Source: Aquatica leii (taxonomy: Eukaryota; Arthropoda; Insecta; Coleoptera; Lampyridae). From it: a DNA stretch of 64,000 nt. Below, piece by piece: positions 10,723-22,486 of the stretch (the first letter of the stretch is position 1; every line of letters starts with the position of its first letter). A program made the position numbers and the translations under genes. The notes under the pieces were generated by a model, which was not told where the DNA came from, made no database searches, and saw nothing but the letters and a program-made list of their open reading frames with translations. Location: contig CM069439.1 in NCBI GenBank assembly GCA_035610365.1, positions 24,069,533 through 24,133,532 on the forward strand, given 5' to 3'.

Positions 10723-11394
10723 CGAGATATTGCCTTAATACATTTGCTGTTTTTAACTAACTTTTGAAACCCATTCGTTGCATCAGATGCCGCAGAGTGT
10801 CGATGCAAATTTCTTGGTATAACAAATATGAATGATAGAGTTGCATCTACTGTATATAACCTTGAATAAGTTTAAACCGTTGAAAACGCTGTTCATTTAG
10901 TCTTACAATCAAGAATTAGTTTTAACTGTTGTACGAGTCATACATGCGATGTGCAAAACGTAACTGGTAGATTATACAAATTTTCAATGTTTATCATAGC
11001 GTATATTCCAACTTTTGTCAAAAAAAATTACAATCTTCAAGACGCAAGTTCACAATTTCTAGGTAAGCTAAAGCACACATAGGATTTTTATCAACTCTAT
11101 TTCTATGTTCCAAAATCTACTATGAATGCTTATAAAGTTCTGTCAATAACCATTTATCAACAAAAAACATTTATAGACTATTTGTAAAGGCCAGCAGTAT
11201 AACTTCAAAACGAACGTAGAAAGTAGGATAATCGTAAAATGCGAGGGGAGTCCGATATTAAAGGCACAAGCCAAAATTTCACTAACATATACAGGGTTCG
11301 CCAATACTTCGGTCTCTAATGTCAGCATAAAATGTTTAGTACTGTACTCATTTCTATTGAAAAGCTGCATGTTTCAAAATATTTTGGTTTATAC
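10723..11394. other. Non-coding stretch between transposon remnants
   Basis: No recognisable gene. 'tacagggt' motifs near 11290 and 11395 resemble the ends of mariner-superfamily elements; the second probably bounds the minus-strand remnant to the right. Confidence 0.4.
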
Positions 11395-11924
11395 AGGGTG
11401 TTTAGTTTTCGCTGAGCAGCATAAAGTTACACTTTTTAAATAGCAACCCATCATTTTTTTATACTCTTCGAAGAAAGCTTAATTTAAAAAAAAAAATACT
11501 TTTTAAGTTTTTTAAATTGATCGCGGCGTTGCCATTTTAAAGCAATTTCTTTAAAAATGCAGAATCAGAAAGAAATGGTCACAAAACTGGTGTTTTTCAA
11601 AATTTTGGAATTGGTTTCTGTAAATTCGTAGATGAAAGTCAGAAGTACTAGTCCAAAAGATTTTTTTTAATCGCCATACTTACTAAAAGCGCTAATTTCC
11701 CAATTTTTCAAATTGCTGAAACTCATTTTTTTAAACGGCACCCTCAACTTCTTTCAACTGTTTCTAATGTAGTTCTTAATTCTCTATCGGTTTGCACTAG
11801 TACCTTTATTCTCCTAACATCTACAGTTATGGAGACATTTATAAATTTTCAATTAAATCACAACAAGCATTATTTTAATCAACAGAAAAAGGAGAACCAT
11901 TAAAAACCATCAAAAATTAAAAAA

Positions 11925-12570
11925 AAATAATTTAACAAGTGTTCAAAAATTTGCCCATTTTGTTGTAGACACGTCTCAAGTCTTTGCCGTAAAGATTTAC
12001 GCACATTTTGTTACATCTCGTGTGTGACGTTAGAAAATGCGGTTCTTATTGTTTTTCATTGCTTCTGCTTGTGTATTAGGATCTTTGTAAAATACGTAAT
12101 CTTTTACGAACCCCCATAAAAAGAAATCCATGACAGTAAAATCCAGAGATCTTACCGGTCATGGCACAGAACATCCTCACCCGATCTATCGATCACGATG
12201 TTGATAACTGCAAGGCGCGCCATCACGCTGATACCACATGGTCCTTCTTGTGTTTTCTAGTAACCGTGCAAAGAATTATTCAAAAACTCCAAATATCTGT
12301 CGGCATTTAAATGACCATTAAAGAAGTAAGAACTTATAATAAAATCATCTACAATTCCTCCCCATACATTGACCGTCATTCTATGTCGATGATCAAAAAC
12401 TCTTAATATATGAGGATTTACGTTATCATAGTAATGATAATTAAGACGATTTTCTCGGCCATTACTACAAAAGGTAGCTTCGTCAGTAAATAAAACAGTG
12501 GATATAAACCATGGCAAATCATTAAGTTTATTTAACATCCACACAGAAAATTCTCCTCGAGTTAGAATAC
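11925..12570 (-). pseudogene. Tc1/mariner-superfamily transposase remnant (DDxD type)
   Basis: On the minus strand, the catalytic domain starts around 12570 with VWMLNKLNDLPWF. It continues through LFTDEATFCSNG (first catalytic D), NPHILRVFDHRHR, NVWGGIVDDFIISSYFF and HLNADRYLEFLNN. Beyond a frameshift near 12256 come WYQRDGAPCS (second D) and DFFLWGFVKDYVFY (third position D rather than E), then a C-terminal tail to about 11925. Three stops and small deletions lie between the second and third acids. The N-terminal DNA-binding domain is missing. A 'cagggtgttt' terminus at about 11396 probably marks the element's 3' end. The family is common in insects; I leave the subfamily open. Confidence 0.75.
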
Positions 12571-12774
12571 CTTAACACGATTTCTTTTAGGTTCTTCTAT
12601 GAGGAGGGCATCAAAACACTTTATGTGTGTATTTTAGACTACAAAAATGCTGTGTCTTGACCTACACTATAAAGACAATTAATCACAAAAACTAACATTG
12701 CAAATAAATTAATTGAACACAAGAACAAATACAACACAACAGTAAGAAACGTGGACTTAGAACATACTGTGACG

Positions 12775-13396
12775 AACGGGCCTCAACAGAGGCTCGCCAA
12801 GGATCTCACACACGGGTGAAAACTGCTCAATTGTTGAAAGGTTTGATTATGGAAGATCGTCGGATTCAAGTTCGTGAAATTGTGAAAATTATTGGCTTTT
12901 CTAAGAATTGTGTCCATAAAATCATATGCGACCTAAACTTTTACAAAGTTTTGGCTTGCTTGGTGCCGAAAATGCACTCCGAGAACCTCAAAACCAATCG
13001 AATGAGTGCGTCACTTCAACATCTCACCGGATACCAACGGGAAGAGGATTCTTCCATTGAAAGCATCATTACCGAAGATGAAATTTGAGTATGTCCCAAA
13101 GTCAAAACAACAATCCATGATGTGGAAACATCGAGACTCTTCAGTTCACAAAAAATTCAAAACTTAACCATTTGCCCCCAACCATGGCCACCGTGTTTTG
13201 GGATAGTAAAGGCCTATTGCTCTGTGAATTTTTTTAACTGCGCACAACCATTAACAGCGACAGATACTGTGAGACTCTCCAAAGATTGCATACAGCCATT
13301 AGAAGGAAAAATCCGGGACGAATACGACAAGGAGTTATACTTTTGCACGATGGCGCAAGAGCGTACATGTCAAATCAAACCAAGAAGTGGTTGACA
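12775..13396 (+). pseudogene. Mariner transposase (broken), plus-strand copy
   Basis: This begins inside the DNA-binding region with KTAQLLKGLIMEDRRIQVRE and ends after the second catalytic aspartate, LLHDGARAYMSNQTKKWL. Between them come a WVPK-like linker (CLVPKMHSENLK), an ITEDEI block with TGA at 13086-13088 where ITGDETW is expected, a WKHRDS region, and WPPCFGIVKAYC, which matches the mariner VFWDSKG block in a shifted frame. At least three frame changes are needed. The third catalytic residue is absent because the copy stops at 13396, where an oppositely oriented mariner N-terminus abuts it. Confidence 0.8.
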
Positions 13397-13717
13397 TGGG
13401 ACACAACTCTTAGAAATGCCAATAATTTCCGCAATTTCACGCACTTTCATCCGACGATCCTTCATAATCAAACCTTCAACAATTGAGCAGTTTTCCTCTG
13501 TGGTGTGCCTTTGTTCTCATTATCATGATTAATGAGGTCCGTTCGTTCATCTTTAAATATTCTGAACCAAACGCTGAATTCTTTTCGGCTTAACACCTTC
13601 GGGTGATAAAAAAAACCTCTAATGTGCGATAAATTTCGCTTTGCTTCCTTCGATTTGCAAAAATCGGATAACCGCACGCACTTCACACTTGCAATAGTTT
13701 GTGATTACACACGCCAT
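13397..13717 (-). pseudogene. Mariner transposase N-terminus, inverted copy
   Basis: From ATG at 13717 the minus strand encodes MACVITNYCKCEVRAVIRF, then (with a stop and frameshift) a VLSRKEFSVWFRIFKDERTD block. It then repeats the KTAQLLK, GLIMKDRRMKVREIAEIIG region seen on the plus strand at 12816-12913. It ends at the very point (about 13396) where the plus-strand copy ends. The two copies therefore form an inverted repeat of roughly 95 bp with the rest of the transposase between them. A hAT-type MITE sits just upstream of its start codon. Confidence 0.75.
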
Positions 13718-13747
13718 GCTTCCCGTAAACTACTAAATTGAGTCTTA

Positions 13748-13755
13748 CACACAAC
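13748..13755. repeat. 8-bp target-site duplication, left (cacacaac)
   Basis: Identical to 14100-14107; it immediately precedes the CAGGGCCGG terminus of the MITE. Confidence 0.9.
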
Positions 13756-14099
13756 CAGGGCCGGATTTAGGGGAGGGCAAGCGGGGCTACAGCCCCAGGG
13801 CCTCCACAAAAGAGGAGCCCCCACAATAGAGACTTTGGAAAAAAATTTTTCATATTCAGACTAGTAAACACCAGTAAACAACTTTTCCTTTCATATTTTA
13901 TTTCGCGTTTTACCTTTACCTACGGTACTTTGTTGTACAAACTTGATTACATGAAATATTAACAAAAATCGTCGATCTATATTTGTTTACTCCAATCAGG
14001 CAATCAGTAAAATTCATTTTATTTGGAAAATAATTTGGGGCTAAGGGGCCTCCACTCCTTTGTTGCCCCGAGGCCTCCAGACCTTTAAATCCGGCCCTG
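13756..14099. mobile_element. hAT-type MITE, 344 bp
   Basis: The element starts CAGGGCCGGATTTA and ends with its exact reverse complement, a 14-bp perfect TIR that continues imperfectly inward. It is flanked by a perfect 8-bp target duplication, the hAT hallmark. Both ends are G+C-rich ('ggggctacagccccaggg' and similar) against an A+T-rich interior. It encodes no transposase and must have been mobilised in trans by a hAT enzyme. It inserted into the 5' flank of the inverted mariner copy, so it is the younger of the two. Confidence 0.9.
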
Positions 14100-14107
14100 C
14101 ACACAAC
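14100..14107. repeat. 8-bp target-site duplication, right (cacacaac)
   Basis: Exact copy of 13748-13755, immediately after the CCGGCCCTG end of the MITE. Confidence 0.9.
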
Positions 14108-17100
14108 AACGCTCTAGACTCTACTACCACGCTTCAACCTGTCTAGACATGTATATGACGGCAATATTTCGCTTGCGGTGTTTGTTGCACAGCCACCTGT
14201 ACCTTTAAAATCAAATAAAAATAAACCATTTTTTAACAGAACAAGTGACGCAAAAAATAAATTAACTATAGTTATAAATTGGTACCTAAACATAATGTAT
14301 TTGATTCCTCCAATCACGATTAAGAAATTGTAACCCGCAATTTTGTATTTATTTTATTTCAATTTATAGTTATAGTGTTTTATCTCTTGGCTTTTAATTA
14401 TTTATCTTTATTTGTAAAACAATGAGTGTGATGCACACATGGTTTTTATATTACATAAAATGTTACTCAAACACAAACATAAAATTAATTTGACTTGCAT
14501 TGATTTAACTTTCTACTACTACTTTCATTTTTTATTTTTTTATTAGAAACATTTTGCAGTCAATCATTAAAAATATCGTGCAGTTCTTCGATAAACAGAA
14601 AGTTGTTGGCTCTTAGAAAAAGCAACAAAATAACCTGTAGGTGCGAAATAAACAAATCAAATAAATTGTAAATGTGTCAAGATAAATCATAATTAACTAT
14701 TATTAGGGCCGAAGTATGATGAACAAAATCTCCCGTGAAGAATAAAATCAATGTTTCCGAAATCTTTGCTTAAAAAAACGTTCATAAAGATGTAGATAAC
14801 AAAGAATCAACAAATAACATTTTCTTTCAGAAACTGAAGAAATTACATGGCGACATCTTAAGAATTTATTGTTTTTGTAATATTTACTTGAAGTTGTCGT
14901 TCTTCTCCATCAAAAGAAAGCTTTGTAAGAAGTTAAAACTAGTACTAAATTTAATTGAAAGTTCTTCAGTTACAGTATCATAAACTATTTCATAAAAATA
15001 CACATTCAAAATTAGAATTAAAGACACCTCAATCAACAATTTAGGTTATGAAAATAGCTTCTAATTCCTAAGAACCATTTTTTAACAGTTTGACTTGTCT
15101 CATAAATTATAAAACAACGCTGAAATCAGGAAAAGACGTGTAGCTACACAATTTACATCAAGAAGATTCACGAGTCATGAAACCACTCGACATCTGAATT
15201 TTCAGAATCGAAATTTCTGCAGGATGATGGGATTTCCGGTTTCAGATTTATGTAACAATAATAAGAAAAGCAAAAAGAGGAATTAAATCTGTAGGTGTGG
15301 CAACTTCTTTGACAGATTCAAAAGAATGTCCACGGTAATGTTATAAATAGGAAAAATAGAACCACACTTCTAAATGAAAAATTTTATTTTAGACGTATTT
15401 CGTGTAATGGCTATTGTGAGAATATTTCATTTTCTTATTATAGTTAATTCTTTAGTGATATTTCCTAGATAAAAGTAACAAAATGTTGTATTTTGAGTGA
15501 AGAAAAATACGACATCTAAAATAGAATCTTAGGCTATATAATTTTTAATGTCAAAGGGAAATGGGAAACTACTAGCTAACATATTGTTTGAATCTATTCT
15601 TAAACTTTAACTGCTTTATTAGAGGAACTAATAAAATAAGAAATTTACAGCAGCTTGTAAAAGCTAAAATTGATTTTTTGCAATAAATTGTTTTGTCAAA
15701 ATGCGCTTTAAATAAAAATACTATCTTTGAAACATAAAAATCTCGAGTGCGTGAAGTGCAAATTATAGTTTAGCGTTGTTGTAAATTTGCATTATATCCT
15801 ATTAAAATCGCGTTAAAGCTTCGTAAAAATTTATAGTGTTGAAGTGATGCGAGCTGAAATTAACAATGCATGCAGTTAGAAGTCTGGTTGGGAATCTAGC
15901 TGACAGAAATGCGACATGCTTCAGTAGAATACTTTAAGAGTACTAAATATTACATTGTATGAATCACGGGCACTAAAAAATGTATTCTATGTCCTACAAT
16001 AATAAAAATAAACCATAAAGCAGAGATGTCTACTGATATGACAATTACAACTATAAGAAACCTCGTAAACCTCTTTTTCTCCGATTTATTACAATTGCAA
16101 AAGTATTGTAAAAAACCTTAATTTATTAATAATCGAAATGTGTTTAAAAATTTTTAGTCGACCAAGCATCGTTATTTAAGCAACATTGTGTTCCTCGACA
16201 TTTATCGCCATAAAACAAAACGAGTCGAATATAATACTCCAAAATCCCTTCAGCCTACAACATTTCACATGATTCCCCTGCAGGTAAAGAATACCGTCAT
16301 CTCAAAGAAGAATAAGATAGAATCCATCTGTCTAACGTGACAGAAGTATTGTCTATCTTACGTGCACTCGTTAAGAAGTGTTTTATACTTTCAAATCCTT
16401 TATGTTAAAAAAATGCTGCAGATGTTTAAAGGATTAAATCGTACTTATACAAATTGGGCATATAATAATTTCCGAGATACAACCGACATACAACTACACT
16501 AGTGGAATAATCTATTCCTAATTACATTTAAAGAACGTTTATAAATGCTAATACCGTCCTTTATATTCAATGTTGTTCACAATTACATATCAAGTATAAA
16601 TATATTGTTTCCTTATGCAACGAATCTGTTTAATTTTGTGGAGGCAAATGCTTAATGTTCATAATTACAGTTAAATTTAAACGTACATCTTTGATTCCAC
16701 TGCTGGAAAAAACGGTATTACCGCAACTGCCTAAGTAATTTCATCTTTTACCATAACTTAACGAGGTTAGTGGCGACCTTTGAATTTATTAGAGGCACGC
16801 GCGTTTCCCAGTGCTTCTCCAATAACCTATAAGCAAAATATAATTGTCCCGAATACCCCGTTTAACTTATCACATTTGAAGTTGATTGCTTAATATGTAG
16901 TTGTAGCAGTTACCAATTTCGTACCAAAACGTGCAATTGCCTAAACTGCAAATAATATAGTTTCCAAAGTAAATAAAACCATAAATTATTAAGTTCACGT
17001 TTCAACATTTATGTATATTAAAAACCTACAAATCGATATTTTTAAATTTAAAATGTGCTTTTTCTACTTTTTAGTCGTCCATAATTTAAAAGCACTCACT

Positions 17101-17631
17101 TTTAGAGATACATTATAAACTTTTACAGTGGTAATTGCGTGTCAATTTGTTTTCTCGTTTTCCTTCCAAGGTAAAGTTTTTCTAAACTCAACGCAACTTA
17201 CTACACTGAAACTAAATCTTCTTAAGACTAATAATATAAATTAAATCGTATAGTTTTCGTAGACAACGATCAACTACAATTACATCAAATAAAATAAAAA
17301 AATGTAAGAAAATAGAGAACTAGGTCTAAAATGTATAGATATTAAAGTTTATAAATGTAAAAAAACGAACTAATGTACACTCCAAAAAAGAAAAAACGAG
17401 ACACTATTTCCTTTTAGGTTCAAACACATAATCCTATCTATTGCAGCGCAAGGCTAAAATGGTTCAGGTGAATTTTACTCAGTAACTGTTTGTTTAAAAT
17501 TGTAATGTAATTTTAATTTTTTCAGTTAAGATTTTAACAAAAGTTTATCATAAAATTTGCGAGTATTTCCTTCTGTAAAAACTTTTAAGTCTTTTATAGT
17601 AGAATGCCATTTAATTAATATTAATAATTAA
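14108..17631. other. A+T-rich non-coding stretch
   Basis: I see no gene, RNA or transposon signature. Some sub-regions (about 16680-16870) are less A+T-rich but have no open frame. Confidence 0.5.
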
Positions 17632-17760
17632 ACTGGTCTGCAAAAAAAAATATTTTTTATCGAGCTCTGACACTATTCCGGGTGATTCTTATGTAAAATG
17701 ACGTCCTGAATCCAAACATGTCTTCCGTTTTTTTCCATCAACCACCATTTTAGAGGGAGC
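17632..17760 (+). repeat. Left terminal inverted repeat
   Basis: Pairs with 20090-20214. The best-conserved blocks are the outer ACTGGTCTGCA and the central 'gattcttatgtaaaatgac'. Confidence 0.75.
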
Positions 17761-17933
17761 CCCAAATCTCTAATTTTACCACTTTTCGATAAATTAATTA
17801 TAATTTATTTATCGAACGATAATAATAATTATAATAATTATTATAATAATAAATATATGGACATGAATTTAATTTAAACGGGAACAAGAACTATTTTAGC
17901 TATAAACAGTAATAAATAAAAAGATATTCATCG

Positions 17934-19612
17934 TTACTTGGTGCTTGCTTTCCTTTTATACCCTGAGGTATAGCTCTCTCGTTTGAAAAACCAGCAGTAT
18001 TCCATCAACATGCTTGCATTCCACTTCCCTGAATATCTCTTCTCCAGCTTAGCGATGTCTTGATGGAACCGTTCCCCGTGTTCATCCGAGACTGCTCCTA
18101 AATTTTCATGATAAAAGTCCAGATGCGAGTGAAGGAAGTGAACTTTAAGAGACATGTTACATCCTATGTCCTTGTACGCTAATAGCAGTTCCTCGACGTG
18201 AGCGACATAATCTTCACTTTTGTGGTTACCCAGGAAGTTCTTACAAACGTTTTGAAATGAAAGTCAAGCTCGTTTTTCTTTTCGATTTAGGTGTTGAATA
18301 AACGTCGAATCTTGGAAGAGTTGTCTAATCTGGGGACCAACAAAAACGCCTTCTTTGATTTTAGCTTCGCTAAGACGAGGAAATTTAGTTTTCAAAAATT
18401 GAAATGCACCACCTGTCTTGTACACTGCTTTCACAAACTGCTTGATCAATCCAAGTTTGATGTGTAAAGGTGGTAAGTAAATATTTTCCTTCGGAACCAA
18501 AGGATTGTGAGCAACATTTATTTGACCAGAAATAAGATTTTCTCGCAGAGGCCAGTCCCGTACGATGTAATGTTTATCTCGGGCTCGGCTATCCCATTCA
18601 CAAAGGAAGCAGCAATATTTTGTGAGTCCTGATTGGAAATCCGTGAGTAGAGCAACAACTTTTAAGTCAGCGCAAAATTTCTACTTATAATCATGATAAC
18701 TAATTGTATCAAGGATTCTGAACATTCGTACGTTTCCTTCATATCAACAGAGTATGCAACTGGAACTGATGGGAAGTCATTCCCATTTGTCAACAGGACA
18801 ACTTTTAAGCTTGTTTTTGATGAGTCTATAAACAGTCTCCATTTGTCTGGGTCACATGGCATCTGTAGCTCTGTCATCAATAAATTTGTATTAGCACAGA
18901 ACACTAAACCTTTATCTTCTGAGAAAAGAAATTTCAGGGTTGCTTGTCTGGTCCTGTAAGAAGATATTTTTACTCCCTTTTCTAAGAGATTCCACTGTTG
19001 AAGTCGCGATCCTAGGAGCTGAGATTTAGTCTTGGGTAACTGCAAATCCCTGACAAGATCATTTAATTCCGATTGAGTGAGGAGGTGAGGTTGCCGAGAA
19101 ACTAAATCTGCGGAATACTCTTCATCATCATTGAACGTACCATTTGAAGCCCCAGGTTGTGGCTCAGAGTCTTTTAAATCAATTTCCGGCTCTAGAGTAT
19201 AAGTGTTTGGGGGCTCTGGGATTGGCAAAGTATCGTTATGAGGAACAGGTCTTAGAGCTGATGGAATATTGGGATACTGAATTGTATGCTTACTTTTGCT
19301 CGAAAACCCGACGGTGGAAGTCATACAAAAGTAACAATCTGTAAGATGACAGCGAGGTTCACGCCAAACCATGGACAAAGCAAATGGCATTGATTTACGG
19401 GTACCTTTGAGCCATTTGGTCAAACTACTGTAACAAGTCGTACAGCAAACTGATGGAGCCCAAGTCTTGTCCTGGTCGGCAACTTGACAATCAAAGTACA
19501 ATTTATAAGCTGTTTTAACAAGCGGAGAAAGAGGTTTTCGTTGCGCTTTTAAAGTTAATTCCCCGCAGACATAGCAGAAGCTATCGGGATGATTTTTACA
19601 CTCGCGTGGCAT
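17934..19612 (-). pseudogene. DDE-like transposase of an unclassified family (three lesions)
   Basis: Start chosen at the methionine of MPRECKNHPDSFCYVCGE (19612). N-terminal cysteine pairs (CYVC, CCTTC, CYFC) suggest zinc fingers. A central region has WRLFIDSSKTSLK, then KFCADLKVVALL, CCFLCEWDSRARDKHY, LPPLHIKLGLIKQFVKA and GPQIRQLFQDSTF. The C-terminal part has FLHSHLDFYHENLG, GERFHQDI and YCWFFKR. Acidic residues in FIDSS, CADLK and SDEHGERFHQDI could form a DDE triad, but that assignment is my inference. Lesions are a frameshift plus TAG near 18690 and TGA at 18264-18266, both stops where tryptophan is expected. I have seen such MPREC-type proteins in arthropod and cnidarian genomes as repetitive genes, but cannot name the superfamily. 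Confidence 0.7.
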
Positions 19613-20089
19613 AATTAAACAGTAATTCAACGCCCGACATTAACCACAAATCACACTTAGCCACTTGAAAAAATCCGGAGTAAAAGTAGTTTTAATGTTT
19701 TACACAAATGAACAAAAATGAACACAAAATCCAGCACGTTTAAAACGTCGACAAGTTAACTCTGCAACAGCTATAGTTGTACTGATCGAAGCAGTTAAGC
19801 AAACAATGTAATATACTATAATGAGAAGAGTAATGCAAGTTCAAGCCTGTCGAAAATTCCTGTTGAAACCTGCATGTGGTATTGAGATCGCCAGCGTCGT
19901 GCAGTGAATCTTCCTAACTGTTTATTGATATTTTTTTACTGTTCTTATATATTTGTATTTTATTGTTGTTTCTATATACATTTTATAGCAAAACTTTTGC
20001 CATATACTTTGGTATAAATTTTATTACGTACTTTGGGATGTTTAACGGCTATAAGTTAAAATTCTTAAAAAAATGCAAAAAATAAAATA

Positions 20090-20214
20090 AAAATGGGGTC
20101 CCCCCAAAATAAGTGGGTGATGGGTAAAAACGGAGCTCATTTTTGGATTCAGGAGGTCATTTTACATAAGAATCGTCAAGAATGGTATTAGGGCCGATTT
20201 TCATGCAGACCAGT
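20090..20214 (-). repeat. Right terminal inverted repeat
   Basis: Reverse complement of 17632-17760 with scattered differences; ends TGCAGACCAGT. Confidence 0.75.
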
Positions 20215-20329
20215 GTTATTGTAAAAATGCTGTTATCTTCCATATCAAAATGGCTAAAAATTAAAAAAAATTTTAGTCACCGTAATTAATTCTTAAGTTT
20301 TCGCATTAGAATTTTTTTTTGTTAATGTT

Positions 20330-21810
20330 GCGCTATTCACGCTATACGGCTCCGAATATTGTGGCCGAAATACGTGATTATGATTACTTATTTATTTTCA
20401 TATTATATAAGGTGTTGCAAAGGCCGTAAAAGTATAAAAGTTGTATTTCTTTAAGCAAAACTCCCTGTATATTATTACATTTTTGGATTCTCTGATCGAA
20501 ACAACGGTGTGTTTTTATAACGTTTATGAGGCCTAAACCTTAAGATTTTTTAAATAATTTGAATTTTGTCAAAAGTAACTAAGTTATAGGAGCACAATTT
20601 ACAGTAAAGTGTAAAAATAAATCATATTTTATATCTTAGTTATAATAAACTTTACATCTTATACAGAGTGTCCAAAAATTAAAACCTATCTCTTAAGAAA
20701 TTTAAGTGGCTATAACTTTATTAATTTAAATAGAACCCCATATTTTTTAATTTACTAGAAAATGCACTTTTTAATTACCTATAGAATAGTATTAAAATGT
20801 TCTACAACTAAGTCTTCCCATTTTTACACAATACGTTTTTTGCATCATTTGATGTTTTTTCAATAAAAGTTCTCATGAATCTAGTCGCCTATTGTGTTTA
20901 GAAATATTAGATAATTAAAAATTATAAGAATAATAATTCATAATATAACAGACTATAACAGTAATAATAGTAATAACATACCAAAGATAAATAAAAAATA
21001 AAGTGGTTTAGAATAAATCCCCGAAATTCATTACACCAAATTTGTTCATGGAAATACATAAAAAGTATTGTCTACAATACGCTAACAGCAACACCACACG
21101 ATATGAAAAGACGCATAAGAAACACTTTTAAAGCTATAACCCCCCAAAGTAAAAGGATATGTAAGTGTATGGAAATGGACGGTCGACATTTCGAACATCC
21201 GTTATAAATATTTGCTTTTGTTTTATGTCTGTTAGATTATAAATTACGCCCCAAGTTTTTAAATATTTTTTTAGTGTTTTATTAAAAAAAACATCAAATG
21301 GTACAAAAAAGATTATTTGGTGTATTGTGTAAATTCTGGTAAATTAAAAAATATAGCGTTTTATTTAAATTAATCAAGTTACAGTCACTTACATTTCTTA
21401 ATTGATTGGTTTTAACACCCTGTATAAGATGTAAAGTGTATTATAATTGAGATATCAAATATGACCTATTGTTACACTTCACTGTAAATTTTGCACCCAT
21501 AACTTGATACTTCTTAAGTATCATTAGGTTATATTTTGATACAATTCAAATTATTTAGAAACCTTGAGGTTTAAGCCTCATACACGTTATTAAAATACAA
21601 ACTCATTTTGATCAAAAAATGCAATAATATACATAGGGTTTTATTTAAAGAAACACAACTTTGATACTTTTACAGCTTTTACGACACATAGTATAAAATA
21701 AAAATATTTTTTAAAAGTAATCATAATAGCCTTTTCTATATCCCAAAAGTAAAATTTTTAAGTCACGTATTTTGGGCACAATATTCCCAGCCGTATAGCG
21801 CGAATAACCC
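20330..21810. mobile_element. Foldback (long inverted repeat) element, ~1.48 kb
   Basis: Left arm (about 20330-20900) and right arm (about 21230-21810) are diverged reverse complements. The outer ends share 'cgctatacggct' and 'aatattgtg'. Inner matches include 'actttacatcttatacag' with its inverse near 21420, and a 'catttgatgtttttt' block near 20850 with its inverse near 21290. No reading frame is present. This is a non-autonomous element of foldback or large-MITE type; its parent is unknown. The right end reads CAGGGTTATTCGCGC outward to inward, typical of many DNA-transposon termini. Arm divergence suggests an old insertion. Confidence 0.7.
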
Positions 21811-22486
21811 TGTATAGTGATTAAAAATAAAAAACAAAGAAATCAAAAGCAATTTTTTTTACTAATTTGAAGATTTTGATAAACAACAAGAAAAAGTAGA
21901 CACGTATTGAATTTAATGTAAAAAATTTAAAAAAATTGAAAAAAACAGTAAAGAAACCAAAATGTCATTAATAATCATTTTTCTTAATAAATAGATCCAA
22001 GTTTAATTAACAAAACTAAAAAAATTAAGAAAAGAAAAAAGACTAAGTTATGTTTAAAAAAAATAATAAAGAAAATCAAAGAACTATCGACTATAACCTT
22101 TTAAAATAATTTTAGAGAAATTTAAAAAATGAAAAAATAAATAATAGAATTAAAATTGAAAAAAGAAAAGTGAAGAAAACATCGATTACATTTTTATCTC
22201 AGTAAATTGATTAGTTTTAGAAAATTTTAAAATACAAAATGAAGAAAAGCAAAACCAAAAAAAGATTTTGATAATATTGATAGCAGACTTATTAAACTAA
22301 TAAACCATCAATTATTTTTCGTAAAAATACTCAATTTTAATTTTAAAAAAACCTATAATGAAAATTGAAATAAAATGAAATTAAGTCAAATTCAAATAAC
22401 CAAAAGAGAAGTAATTAGAAGCAGCATAATTGTAGAAAACTTCTAATAAACGTGCAGAAAGAAAGAAAAAGATGTGTTTTACTGTT
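21811..22486. other. Very A-rich non-coding stretch
   Basis: Long runs of A and T; no gene or repeat recognised. Confidence 0.5.

Larger units (their letters stand above)
17632..20214 (-). mobile_element. Unclassified DDE-like DNA transposon with ~125-bp TIRs
   Basis: The two ends (17632-17760 and about 20090-20214) are inverted copies of each other, starting ACTGGTCTGCA and sharing 'gattcttatgtaaaatgac'. The interior holds a single minus-strand gene. Size, long TIRs and one transposase-like gene all indicate a DNA transposon that is nearly full length. I could not fix a target-site duplication: the left flank is 'taataattaa' and the right 'gttattgt'. The superfamily is not one I can name. 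Confidence 0.75.

Noticed and set aside
17811-17862. Run of AATAAT/ATTATT repeats
   Set aside because: Simple sequence inside the unclassified element next to its left TIR; too irregular to be a separate feature.
18693-18959. Plus-strand 88-codon open frame
   Set aside because: Antisense shadow of the unclassified transposase on the minus strand.
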